Source of the DNA: CAYNYI01 sp964401455
Lineage (GTDB): Bacteria; Fibrobacterota; OXYB2-FULL-49-7; CAYNYI01
Reading direction: 5' to 3'
Assembly: GCA_964401455.1 (NCBI GenBank)
Contig: CAYNYI010000005.1
Span: 1-49,955, forward strand
Length of the DNA: 49,955 nucleotides
Every line of letters starts with the position of its first letter. The stretch's first letter is position 1. Positions 1 to 8,260 of the stretch are shown piece by piece. Under the pieces are notes generated by a model. It did no database searches and was not told where the DNA came from. It saw nothing but the letters and a program-made list of their open reading frames with translations. Both the position numbers and the translations under genes were made by a program.

Positions 1-4
1 TTGA

Positions 5-739
5 TACAAACTTTTAAAATCAACTGATTGTCCAGTTCACGCTGAAGCAGGACAGATAAAATACCTTCTCAAATTACCCGCAGTATTCATCCTCTTCCTG
101 GTACCGGCTGCCTGCCGTTACAATATAGGTCACAGACTGGGCGGAGACATAACGAATACTTTTCCTGAAAACACAATCGAAAGCCTTTACAACCTCTTGA
201 AAAACCACCGGGATAAAGAAAACTTCAGATATGTGGAACTGGACATACATGAGACCGCAGATGGAGAACTGGCTGTATTTCATGACAAAAAAATAGGAAG
301 GATGGTTCCTCTTCAAAAATTCGGAAATTCATGTGTGATAGAATCCTACCTTTCGCGTACCGGAGAAAAACGAAAAAAAGACTATCCGTTGGCGGTTTTT
401 ACAAAAACTGAAATCCGCCGTTTTAATCTCAGCGTCGACTCTGTGAAGATACCTTTTCTTGAAGATGTTTTTAGCGCACTTAAAGAATTTGATTATAAAG
501 GCCGCGTATTCGTGGAGACAAAAGACATCAGGACAGAAAAAACCCGGAAACGCCTCCTGGAGCTTCTAACAGCTAATAATGAACATTTTGATTTATCAGT
601 CCTTGCCGGGGGATTCAATTTTGGAAGATGTTTTCCGGATAAAAAGACATGGTGCGACAGACTCCGCAGGGAAAACATAGAAACTCTTTGGGTGGGAGTA
701 CATACAAGGGTATGCGCGGAGCAGCCGAAGTCAAGATGA
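5..739 (+). pseudogene. Glycerophosphodiester phosphodiesterase lipoprotein, decayed (no normal start, C-terminus missing)
   Basis: The reading frame is open from base 5, just after a stop at 2-4. It carries GDPD family landmarks: the catalytic HR (codons at 131-136), a PENT motif at 164-175, and the ELDIHET...DG...FHD segment whose Glu, Asp and His belong to the metal and catalytic site. The family hydrolyses glycerophosphodiesters to glycerol-3-phosphate and an alcohol. Codons 56-115 would encode a lipoprotein signal ending in a VPAAC lipobox, but the first codon is ATA, with AGGA just upstream. No ATG, GTG or TTG lies in frame before 197, and starting at TTG 197 would delete the catalytic His. 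The frame ends at 739, roughly 80 residues short of UgpQ-like relatives, against the convergent prmA stop. I infer a decaying gene; genuine ATA initiation is the alternative. Confidence 0.6.
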
Positions 740-745
740 GCCGCA

Positions 746-1612
746 TCACAAAAAGCAGTTGCATCTTTTTTCAGCCGCTATGGCGATCCATTCATTTTCA
801 TAAACAGTTTCCCTCAGAATAAAGCCTGCACCGTCAAGTAGCGAAGACGCTTTCTCTTTTTCAGTTCCGAGTATTCCGGAAAATATAAAAACAGAGCCGG
901 ACATAAGCCTTTTGTGAATTTCAGGAATAAGTGGAAAGAGAATGGAACTGATAATATTAGCACAGCCGCCTTCAAAAATTTCCTCTGGTTTTACCGAATG
1001 GATGTTGCCGACAAAACAACTTATTCCGGAAACATTATTAAGCCTGAAATTTGAGGGCGCGTTCTCGGCGCAGGATTGATCTATATCAAACGCGGTTATT
1101 CTGTCTACACCGTATAAAGCTGCCGTAACAGACAGAAGTCCGGTTCCTGTGCCCACATCCATGAAGCGGCCTTTTGTATCTTTAAAATATTTCTGTAAAA
1201 GAAGGGCGCATAGGCGGGTCGTTTCATGATGCCCCGTACCGAAGGTAAGTTTAGGATCAATTGTTATTATCTTATCATAGGAAGAAAGGTCCGATTTGTC
1301 CCAGGAGGGCCGAACAATTATGCCGGGGGCAATTTCGACCGGAGAGTAGTTCTTCCTCCAGTTCAGGTTCCAGTCTTCCTCCGGGATCGATTCTTCTTTT
1401 TCAAAAATAACTTCTTCAAAATGCTTTTGAATCCGGGGCACGATATCAGAAAAACGAGGATCCTTTTCGAACCAGCAGCGGCATTCGATTGTATCCCCGA
1501 GATCTTTGTCCTCTATCCCGAGACAGCCCAGTCCAAAAACAGCGTCTGTGAAAGATTCATAATTATCTGCGGGGACTCTGAATACGAGCAGATTATAATC
1601 GGTATCATTCAT
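746..1612 (-). CDS. prmA: Ribosomal protein L11 methyltransferase
   Basis: This 288-residue protein has the PrmA plan: an N-terminal substrate-binding region (about 1-100), a linker with TFGTGHHETT near 123-132, and a class I SAM-dependent methyltransferase core with the glycine-rich loop DVGTGTGLL at 152-160 and an acidic strand FDID. A degenerate N-[IV]-x-x-x-[IL] motif (NIISSIL) follows in the product-binding region. The family trimethylates lysines and the N-terminus of ribosomal protein L11 in the cytoplasm. Its ATG overlaps the pyrC stop by 8 nt, so it is the last gene of the pyrR-ABC-pyrBC transcription unit and is probably translationally coupled to pyrC. The first strand lacks a clean catalytic oddity, and the length is normal for the family. 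Confidence 0.93.
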   Translation of the reverse strand: MNDTDYNLLVFRVPADNYESFTDAVFGLGCLGIEDKDLGDTIECRCWFEKDPRFSDIVPRIQKHFEEVIFEKEESIPEEDWNLNWRKNYSPVEIAPGIIVRPSWDKSDLSSYDKIITIDPKLTFGTGHHETTRLCALLLQKYFKDTKGRFMDVGTGTGLLSVTAALYGVDRITAFDIDQSCAENAPSNFRLNNVSGISCFVGNIHSVKPEEIFEGGCANIISSILFPLIPEIHKRLMSGSVFIFSGILGTEKEKASSLLDGAGFILRETVYENEWIAIAAEKRCNCFL

Positions 1613-2900
1613 TTTTCAGAGATTTATCCATATAAGTTATTCTACCTTCCATTATGGTCATAACCGCTTTACCTGTAAGTTCCGCGTTGTTAAAAGCGTT
1701 ATTGCGGCTCTTGGATACAAAATTTTTGGGGTCCACTTTCCATTTTTTATCTTTGTCTACTATGGTAATATCGGCGGGAGCGCCGGCCTTTATTACTCCT
1801 CCTTTTTTTCCAAGAATTCTATTCGGGTTAGAGGACATAAGCAGAGCCAATCTTTGCAGGTCTATATGGCCGGGTTTAAGAAGATTTGTAATAACCGCGC
1901 CGAGAGAAGTCTCGAGTCCGGTAACTCCGTTGGGTGCAGCTTCGAATTCAACGTCCTTTTCCTCAATTGAATGCGGAGCATGGTCGCTGGCTATAACATC
2001 TATAGTTCCGTCTTTTATCGCCTTTATCATGGCTTCAAGGTCTTTTTGGCTCCTAAGAGGCGGATTCATTTTAAAATTTGTACTGAGGCTGTCCTTTAAA
2101 ACTTCTTCGGTAAAACTGAAATAGTGAGGAGCGGTTTCGCAGGTAACTTTTACACCACGTTTTTTAGCGTTTCTTATAAGTGCGATACTCCCGGCCGTGC
2201 TTACATGAGCGATATGAACCCTTGCACCCGTGTATTCGGCAAGCATTATATCTCTTGCGACGATAATCTCCTCGGATATCGACGGTATTCCCTTTAGCCC
2301 CATGCAATACGACACAGATCCCTCGTTAATACATCCTCCCGAAGCGAGATCCGCATCTTCGCAATGGCAGATAACCGGAATTTCGAACATTTTAGAATAA
2401 ATAAGAGCGTTTTTCATTAAGCACGCGTTCTTTACAGAAATCCCGTCTTCAGATACACCGACAGCACCCGCGCGAACCATCGCCCCCATTTCAGTGAGTT
2501 CGGATCCCTTCATACTTTTTGTTATACTGCCTATCGGATAAACACGGGCAGAGGCATCCCGGGACCTTTTATTTATAAAATCAATCGAAGCCTCGTCATC
2601 AAGAACCGGCAGGGTATTGGGCATACATGCTACCGCGGTAAATCCGCCTGCGGCCGCGGCGGCGCATCCGCTCTGAACAGTTTCCTCGTCTTCCCGTCCG
2701 GGTTCACGAAGATGCACATGCATATCAACAAGCCCCGGGACGGCGAACATTCCTTTCAAATCGAAAGTTTTTCCTTTGTTTCCCTCGATCTTTCCTATTT
2801 CTTTGACATTCCCTTTTTCTATCCGTATGTCAAATTCTCTATCTATACCTGAGACGGGATCTACTATATGTACATTTTTGAGAGTAATAATATTAGTCAT
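1605..2900 (-). CDS. pyrC: Dihydroorotase (class I)
   Basis: This amidohydrolase closes carbamoyl-aspartate to dihydroorotate, the third step of pyrimidine synthesis. With the start at 2900 it is 431 residues. Zinc ligands and catalytic residues are all visible: the HVH pair in DMHVHLREPG (His61, His63), His179 in ICHCEDAD, His232 in HIAHVSTAGS and Asp306 in IASDHAPHS. I chose ATG 2898-2900 because a perfect GGAGGAGG lies 9 nt upstream and the protein then begins directly with the family's first beta strand; an in-frame upstream extension to 2990 would run through pyrB and has no family match. It overlaps the pyrB stop by 8 nt. Aspartate carbamoyltransferase and dihydroorotase often associate physically in bacteria, which suits this coupling. 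Confidence 0.96.
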   Translation of the reverse strand: MTNIITLKNVHIVDPVSGIDREFDIRIEKGNVKEIGKIEGNKGKTFDLKGMFAVPGLVDMHVHLREPGREDEETVQSGCAAAAAGGFTAVACMPNTLPVLDDEASIDFINKRSRDASARVYPIGSITKSMKGSELTEMGAMVRAGAVGVSEDGISVKNACLMKNALIYSKMFEIPVICHCEDADLASGGCINEGSVSYCMGLKGIPSISEEIIVARDIMLAEYTGARVHIAHVSTAGSIALIRNAKKRGVKVTCETAPHYFSFTEEVLKDSLSTNFKMNPPLRSQKDLEAMIKAIKDGTIDVIASDHAPHSIEEKDVEFEAAPNGVTGLETSLGAVITNLLKPGHIDLQRLALLMSSNPNRILGKKGGVIKAGAPADITIVDKDKKWKVDPKNFVSKSRNNAFNNAELTGKAVMTIMEGRITYMDKSLKNE

Positions 2901-3825
2901 TTTCGTTTTCTCCTCCTCCAAGCAAATAAAGCACCGCCATTCTAACAGCAACCCCATTCGTAACCTGTTCAAGAATAACGGACTGACCACAATCCGCTAT
3001 ATCACTTTCCATTTCTATTCCTCTGTTTATCGGTCCGGGGTGCATTATTATCGAGTCCCGGGCGGCCAGCTTCATTCTCTCGGCATTAATTCCAAAAAAA
3101 TTTCTATACTCGGCTATTGAAGGTAAAAGTCCGCTTGCCTGCCTCTCAATCTGAAGGCGAAGAGACATTACCACATCGGCGCCGTCAAGAGCTTCTTCAA
3201 CCCGGCTTGTATATTTTACTCCGAACTCACTCATATCAAGAGGCATCAAAGTTGAAGGACCACAGACGGTCACATCGGCACCCATCGTTTTAAGCCCCCA
3301 GATGTTGCTTCTTGTAACCCGTGAATGCAGAACATCCCCAATAATCGCTACTTTCAGCCCGGAAATTGTTTTCTTATGATCCAGGATAGTTCTCATATCC
3401 AGAAGCGCCTGTGTAGGGTGCTCATTCGCTCCATCGCCCGCATTTATAATGGTAGCGCCTGTACACTCCGCGAGGAACTCCGGAACGCCGACAGACCCGT
3501 GCCGAACCACGATCATGTCTATTTTCATTGACTCTATGTTACGCACCGTATCCTTTAAAGTTTCTCCTTTTTTAACCGAACTGCTCGAAGAAGTAAAATT
3601 GACACTGTCACCGGACAAACGCTTTTCGGCGAGTTCAAAAGAAATTCTTGTTCTTGTACTGTTTTCGAAAAAGAGATTTACTATGGTTTTACCCCTTAAA
3701 ATCGGTACTTTTTTAATATCTCTTTCCAGAATTTCCCTGAAAGAAAGAGCATGCTCCATTATTTTTTCGATATCTTCACGGCAAACATCCCTCAGTCCCA
3801 TGAGGTGTTTTATTTTCAACGACAT
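2893..3825 (-). CDS. pyrB: Aspartate carbamoyltransferase catalytic chain
   Basis: This protein condenses carbamoyl phosphate with aspartate, the committed step of pyrimidine synthesis. With the start at 3825 it has 310 residues. It shows the carbamoyl-phosphate loop FENSTRTR (about 53-60), the mobile lysine loop SVKKGET (near 83-89), HPTQ at 136-139 and the late MHPGPINRG motif. An ATG at 3837 also exists, but its AGGA abuts the codon, whereas the internal ATG at 3825 has GGAGGTG at optimal distance and matches the KHLxGL family start. No regulatory chain (pyrI) is present, so this is probably the unregulated or dihydroorotase-associated type. It lies between the ABC exporter pair and pyrC in one transcription unit. 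Confidence 0.95.
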   Translation of the reverse strand: MSLKIKHLMGLRDVCREDIEKIMEHALSFREILERDIKKVPILRGKTIVNLFFENSTRTRISFELAEKRLSGDSVNFTSSSSSVKKGETLKDTVRNIESMKIDMIVVRHGSVGVPEFLAECTGATIINAGDGANEHPTQALLDMRTILDHKKTISGLKVAIIGDVLHSRVTRSNIWGLKTMGADVTVCGPSTLMPLDMSEFGVKYTSRVEEALDGADVVMSLRLQIERQASGLLPSIAEYRNFFGINAERMKLAARDSIIMHPGPINRGIEMESDIADCGQSVILEQVTNGVAVRMAVLYLLGGGENEND

Positions 3826-3859
3826 CGGCACCTCCATTCCTTTTTAATGTATTTACTAT

Positions 3860-5641
3860 TCACTTTTTTTCCGCCTTAAATTGAGTGGTGTATAATCTGT
3901 GGTATATTCCCCCGCGGCGCAGAAGTTCATCATGGCTCCCTTCTTCGGCGATTGCACCCTTGTGGAGAACAATTATACGGTCTGCGTTTCTGACAGTTGA
4001 AAGCCTGTGAGCGACTATAATAGAAGTCCTGCCTTTGAGAATCTTTGAGATAGCTTTTTGTATTTTCAATTCTGACTCAGTATCGACGCTTGAGGTCGCT
4101 TCATCAAGAACAACAATATCCGGATCATAAACAAGAAGCCGGGCAAAAGAAAGAAGCTGCCTCTGCCCTACTGATATCGAACTTCCACCCTCCCCAAGAA
4201 TTGTGTCCGTCCCCTCGCCGCGGATGCCGGCAAATCCGGCAGCGTTAACAGAGGAAGCGACCTTTGCCTTTTTCTCCGGCGAAACGGTTTCATCAAAAAG
4301 ACTGATATTATCCCCGACAGTACCGGAAAAAAGTACTATATCCTGACTGACCGTTCCGACTGCCCTGCGTATATCTTTTTTCGAGAGTCTTGAAATGTCA
4401 ATCCCGCCGAGTTTTATCGATCCGCTCCAGGGTTCATAAAACCGGTTTAACAGATTTATAAGGGTGGTCTTCCCCGCTCCGGATGTTCCGACGACAGCGA
4501 CCTTTTCTCCTTTTCGGATCGAAAGCGAGAAATTATTAATAACCGGAACTCCCGGAACATAGCCGAAAGTAACATTGGAAAAACTGACAGTGCTTGCAGG
4601 TCGATTTAAAGCAACCGCGGATTCCGGCTCCGGAATATATTCATCTGTATCGAGAAGACCGAAAATCCGCTCGGAAGCGGCCATACTGCTTTGCAGGATA
4701 TTGTATTTATCGCAAAGTTCTCTTATAGGCTGAAAGAAAAGCTCGGCGTATGTAATAAAAGCGACAAGCTCCCCGACCGTAATTCCGTGTCCGGGGGCAA
4801 GAAACCTGATTCCTCCGTAGTATATTATAAGCGCCATGGCGGTAAAGTTCATAATCTTCACGAATGGGAAATACAGCCCGTAATAAAGAACCGTCCTGAT
4901 ATATTCATCCCGGTAGGCGCCGTTTTCTTTGGCAAACTTTTTTCTGTTAAAATTCTGACCCCGGAAAAGCTGAACAACATCTATACCGGATACTGTTTCC
5001 TGCATTATGGTATTGATTTTTGCAGAGAGCAATCTGATTGAGCGGAATGAATCCCTGACCCTTGTTTTAAAAAGAATTGTCCCCCATGCAATAAAAGGAA
5101 GCGTTATAAATGTTATAAGTGTCAGTTTGACATCCAGAAACAGCATAAATCCGACAATAAATATGAGCATAAAAATCTCGCCGAGGATATTTACAACACC
5201 GGAAGAAAAAAGCTGGTTAAGTACATCTACATCCGAAGTAATCCGAGCCATAAGACTTCCGACAGGATTTTTGCCGAAAAATGCAAGACTTTGCCCCTCG
5301 GTCTTCCTGAAAAGATCTCTCCGGAGATCAAAGATTATTTTCTGTCCGGTATAATTCGAAAGGTATCCGTTTAAGACGACAAACAGAAATTCCAGAAATC
5401 TCACTCCCATTAATATACCGCAGAGCATGAGAATACCTTCTGTATTACCCGCCGTTACCGGACCGTCAATGATCTTTTTGATGAGATACGGGGTAAGATT
5501 GGCCATAAATCTCGCCGCCATAAGAAAAATCAGTGTAAATAAAGCGGTGTATTTATAAGGAGTCAGATACCCAAGAAGCCTCCTGGCAAGCCTACCGTCA
5601 TATGCCTTGCCTTTTCCTTTATCATTAACGGAATCAGGCAT
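3860..5641 (-). CDS. ABC exporter half-transporter, catalytically complete partner (MdlB/TM288-like)
   Basis: This 593-residue half exporter has an N-terminal six-helix membrane domain (about 30-320) and a C-terminal nucleotide-binding domain. The Walker A motif is GTSGAGKT at 385-392, and Walker B is VVLDE with the catalytic Glu514 intact. The signature loop is ISVGQRQ (489-495) instead of LSGGQ, as is usual in the MdlB/TM288 side of heterodimeric exporters. Its ATG overlaps the stop of the upstream half-transporter by 8 nt, so the two are almost certainly translated together as a heterodimer in the inner membrane. The substrate is unknown; this family exports drugs, lipids or peptides. Its place between pyrR and pyrB means it should share pyrimidine-responsive expression. 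Confidence 0.9.
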   Translation of the reverse strand: MPDSVNDKGKGKAYDGRLARRLLGYLTPYKYTALFTLIFLMAARFMANLTPYLIKKIIDGPVTAGNTEGILMLCGILMGVRFLEFLFVVLNGYLSNYTGQKIIFDLRRDLFRKTEGQSLAFFGKNPVGSLMARITSDVDVLNQLFSSGVVNILGEIFMLIFIVGFMLFLDVKLTLITFITLPFIAWGTILFKTRVRDSFRSIRLLSAKINTIMQETVSGIDVVQLFRGQNFNRKKFAKENGAYRDEYIRTVLYYGLYFPFVKIMNFTAMALIIYYGGIRFLAPGHGITVGELVAFITYAELFFQPIRELCDKYNILQSSMAASERIFGLLDTDEYIPEPESAVALNRPASTVSFSNVTFGYVPGVPVINNFSLSIRKGEKVAVVGTSGAGKTTLINLLNRFYEPWSGSIKLGGIDISRLSKKDIRRAVGTVSQDIVLFSGTVGDNISLFDETVSPEKKAKVASSVNAAGFAGIRGEGTDTILGEGGSSISVGQRQLLSFARLLVYDPDIVVLDEATSSVDTESELKIQKAISKILKGRTSIIVAHRLSTVRNADRIIVLHKGAIAEEGSHDELLRRGGIYHRLYTTQFKAEKK

Positions 5642-7418
5642 TCAAATCCCTCTCTATCTTCTGGATTTCATAGGTTCTTTTATAATACCCGTCTTTATTG
5701 ATCAACTGTTCATGAGTACCCTGAGCGGTTATATGCCCGTCTTCGATCACAAAAATAATATCCGCGTCCATAATTGCGGAGATTCTGTGAGAGACAAAAA
5801 GCATAGTTTTTGAATTACCGTGTTTTTTAATATTATCGAGTATTCTTTCTTCGGTGCCGGAATCCACTGCCGAGAGACTGTCATCGAATATAAAGGACGA
5901 ACTGCCTCTCATATGCGCCCGCGCTATGGCGGCCCTTTGTTTTTGACCTCCGGAAAGATTTACACCTTTTTCTCCCAATACCTGTTTTTCTCCTTCCGGA
6001 AAAGACTCAATATCTTTATCAAGCGCGGCAAACAGAACGCTTCCTTCAACAGAAGCGGTATCTTCGTCTTCTATTCCGTATGTAATATTATTTTCTATCG
6101 TATCCGAAAAAAGGAAGGTTTCCTGGGGCACAGAAGCGATATTTTCTCTTAGAGAATCAGAGTTGTAATCCATGATATCGACTCCGTCCAGAAAAAGCGT
6201 ACCCCTGGCTACCTCATACATTCGCAGAACACAAGATACAAGAGTGCTTTTTCCTGAACCGGTGGGTCCGGTCAGGGCGGCTCTGGAACCGGCGGGTATC
6301 CTGATATTAATGTCATCAAGAACCTTTATATCGGTACCGGGATATTTGAAATTGAAATTTTTGAACTCAATTTCTCCCTTTAGCTTTGCTCGATAACCGC
6401 CCTCCAGCATATCGGACGGATCTTCCATGATCTCCCTGAATCGCCCGGTACTCACTATCCCCTGCCGAACCATTGTCAGCACCCATCCGAAACCGACAAG
6501 CGGCCAGACAAGTCTTGTGAAATAGGTACTAAGAGCGACAAGTGTTCCAAGAGTTGTATCGCCGGCAATAACGCTCTTACCCCCAAAATAAAAAAGGAGA
6601 GAAAGCCCGATACCCGAAAAGAAAATAAGAAGCGGAAAGAAAAAAGACCTCATCCGGGCAAGCTTGAGGTTGTAATGCAGCATCTCTTTATTTATTGCAT
6701 CAAATCTTCTCTCTTCGTCCTCTTCTCTCGTATAGGATTTAATAACAAAAATGCCGCTGAAATTTTCTTTAAGAAAGTTGTTCACTTGCCCGAGCTTCTC
6801 CTGGGCGCGGCGAAAAGCCGAGTGTATAAGGGAAAGAAACCGGACGGCCAAAACAGGCATTATAAGAAGCGGTAATACGGCAAACAAACTGAGCCTTTTA
6901 TCAAGCAGAACCATAGCTGTGATAATAAATACAGCCGAAACCGTTGTGCGCAGAACATGAAGAGTACCTGCCCCTATCATGTCTCTGACCCTGTTCAGAT
7001 CATTAGTGGCTACCGACATTAAATCACCAGTGTTTCTTTTAAGGTAAAACTTTTTGGGAAACTTCAAAAGCCGGTCGAAATAATTTTCTCTTAATCGGTA
7101 TTCAATCTTTCTTGAGGAGGTTATTATGAGCCACATATGAAAAAAAAGAAAGATTCCGGAGAGAACGGCAAAAAAAAGCACCAGAGACGAAATCGCTATC
7201 AGATATTCGGGACCTCCCGTATTATCTGAAAACAAAGAAACAAGTTGAAGAACGTAGGGGTTGATACTGTCATTTCTAAAGAAATCGACCGTTTCCTTGA
7301 GCAGAATGACCGGAATCATCTCAAGAAAGACAGAAAGAGCAACCATCATGGCTCCGGCCGACATCTTCAGCCTGTGGGGCTTTATATAAGGATAAAGGAA
7401 TCTAAACTCTTTATTCAT
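5634..7418 (-). CDS. ABC exporter half-transporter with degenerate catalytic site (MdlA/TM287-like)
   Basis: This 594-residue half exporter has a membrane domain at about 15-320 and an ATPase domain with Walker A GPTGSGKS at 384-391, signature LSGGQ at 488-492 and Walker B FIFDD at 509-513. The position of the catalytic glutamate is Asp513. That substitution marks the degenerate ATP site of heterodimeric exporters such as MdlA/MdlB and TM287/TM288, and the downstream partner carries the intact Glu with a variant signature. The two genes overlap by 8 nt. It starts 12 nt after pyrR and has only a weak purine stretch upstream, suggesting coupling to pyrR translation. The transported molecule cannot be read from sequence. 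Confidence 0.9.
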   Translation of the reverse strand: MNKEFRFLYPYIKPHRLKMSAGAMMVALSVFLEMIPVILLKETVDFFRNDSINPYVLQLVSLFSDNTGGPEYLIAISSLVLFFAVLSGIFLFFHMWLIITSSRKIEYRLRENYFDRLLKFPKKFYLKRNTGDLMSVATNDLNRVRDMIGAGTLHVLRTTVSAVFIITAMVLLDKRLSLFAVLPLLIMPVLAVRFLSLIHSAFRRAQEKLGQVNNFLKENFSGIFVIKSYTREEDEERRFDAINKEMLHYNLKLARMRSFFFPLLIFFSGIGLSLLFYFGGKSVIAGDTTLGTLVALSTYFTRLVWPLVGFGWVLTMVRQGIVSTGRFREIMEDPSDMLEGGYRAKLKGEIEFKNFNFKYPGTDIKVLDDINIRIPAGSRAALTGPTGSGKSTLVSCVLRMYEVARGTLFLDGVDIMDYNSDSLRENIASVPQETFLFSDTIENNITYGIEDEDTASVEGSVLFAALDKDIESFPEGEKQVLGEKGVNLSGGQKQRAAIARAHMRGSSSFIFDDSLSAVDSGTEERILDNIKKHGNSKTMLFVSHRISAIMDADIIFVIEDGHITAQGTHEQLINKDGYYKRTYEIQKIERDLNA

Positions 7419-7430
7419 ATATTCTGCAAA

Positions 7431-7982
7431 TTAATCTTCAATAACCTCAACCAGCATGACCGATTCCCTGCCGTCAATTTCATTAACCATAACTCTAACT
7501 TCTTCATTCTGGGCTGTCGGCACGTTTTTTCCTGTGTAATCGGCCCTCACCGGTAACTCGCGGTGCCCGCGGTCGATAAGCACACATAATCGTATTTTAG
7601 AGGGCCTCCCGAAATCCATGATCTCATCAAGGGCAGCCCGGACGGTCCGGCCCGTAAAAAGCACATCATCAACAAGAATTACAGTTTTCTTGTTAATATC
7701 GAACGGTATATCGGTTATTTTTACAACCGGCTGTTTTCTTTTCACACGATAATCGTCTCTGTATAAGGTAGCGTCAAGAACCCCCACCGGAATATCGAGT
7801 CCTTCAATCTCCTTTATTCTCTCTGCTATCCTTCTAGCGAACACTATTCCTCTCGTCTGCATACCGATAAGACCGATTTTTTTTGTATCCCGGTTTTTTT
7901 CAAGAATCTCATGGGTTATCCTGGAAAGGACTCTGTCGAGGACTTTTCCATCCATAATTTCCGATTTCTCAACAGTTTTCAT
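7431..7982 (-). CDS. pyrR: PyrR, pyrimidine operon RNA-binding attenuator / uracil phosphoribosyltransferase
   Basis: This 183-residue PRTase-fold protein has the PRPP-binding motif VILVDDVLFTGRT (102-114). It also has the family-typical N-terminal helix (LDRVLSRITHEILEKN) and IGMQTRG and RDDYR loops. PyrR binds a hairpin in pyr mRNA when UMP or UTP is plentiful and promotes termination; it can also make UMP from uracil and PRPP. The presence of a matching RNA hairpin and an intrinsic terminator directly upstream supports the regulatory role here. The ATG at 7982 has AGGGG five bases upstream, placed immediately after the terminator T-run, so translation depends on readthrough. It is the first gene of pyrR-ABC-ABC-pyrB-pyrC-prmA. 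Confidence 0.95.
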   Translation of the reverse strand: MKTVEKSEIMDGKVLDRVLSRITHEILEKNRDTKKIGLIGMQTRGIVFARRIAERIKEIEGLDIPVGVLDATLYRDDYRVKRKQPVVKITDIPFDINKKTVILVDDVLFTGRTVRAALDEIMDFGRPSKIRLCVLIDRGHRELPVRADYTGKNVPTAQNEEVRVMVNEIDGRESVMLVEVIED

Positions 7983-7993
7983 TATTTTCCCCT

Positions 7994-8023
7994 AAAAAAA
8001 AGCCTCCCCGGTCAGGAGAGGCC
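7994..8023 (-). terminator. Intrinsic terminator in the pyr leader (attenuator)
   Basis: On the minus strand an 8-bp stem (arms 8015-8022 and 8002-8009, one G-U pair) with a 5-nt loop is followed by eight T residues, then by the pyrR ribosome-binding site. Lying upstream of the first gene rather than after a gene, it fits an attenuator. Bases 8008-8015 can instead pair with the upstream PyrR-type hairpin. Confidence 0.88.
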
Positions 8024-8057
8024 ATATATTGATGTGTTATAATATTATTCATAATTT

Positions 8058-8095
8058 GTTTTCTTCCCGGTATCACTGTACCGGATTAAAGAAAC
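8058..8095 (-). promoter_or_regulatory. PyrR-binding anti-antiterminator hairpin
   Basis: The minus-strand RNA forms a lower stem (8095-8089 with 8065-8058, one bulged A), an internal bulge UAAU, a perfect 6-bp upper stem CCGGUA/UACCGG and the hexaloop CAGUGA. The hexaloop matches the CNGNGA consensus of PyrR-binding loops and the flanks resemble those of Bacillus pyr leaders. Its 5' arm plus loop (8076-8084) can alternatively pair, with one bulged A, to 8008-8015 in the terminator. This gives the expected antiterminator. Location just before pyrR agrees. Binding itself is inferred. Confidence 0.8.
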
Positions 8096-8102
8096 TAAGT
8101 GA

Positions 8103-8131
8103 AAACTAATATCTTCCCTCCTTCCTGTCAA
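8103..8131 (-). promoter_or_regulatory. Possible sigma-70 promoter of the pyr operon
   Basis: A perfect TTGACA (8131-8126 on the minus strand) is followed after 17 nt by TAGTTT, a poor -10 match. Transcription would begin near 8096, at the foot of the PyrR hairpin. The spacing is right, but the weak -10 and uncertain promoter rules in this lineage keep confidence low. Confidence 0.3.
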
Positions 8132-8260
8132 ACAATATTTGAAATTGACATTTTCGCCGTTAAAACGAACTTCTTAGATAAAAACTGGACAAAATCACTT
8201 GAAGTGAATATATTAACTATCTATATACTGCATCCTTACAATAAGTGAAACGGAGAGGCA

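Noticed and set aside
2901..2990. Longer pyrC start at 2990
   Set aside because: The extension overlaps pyrB, has no family similarity, and a perfect GGAGGAGG precedes the ATG at 2900.
3449..3847. Open frame of about 130 codons on the plus strand
   Set aside because: Antisense to pyrB, whose catalytic motifs are all present.
8145..8180. TTGACA on the plus strand as promoter of the DUF362 gene
   Set aside because: No acceptable -10 element lies 16-18 nt downstream; the nearest TA-rich box is about 24 nt away.
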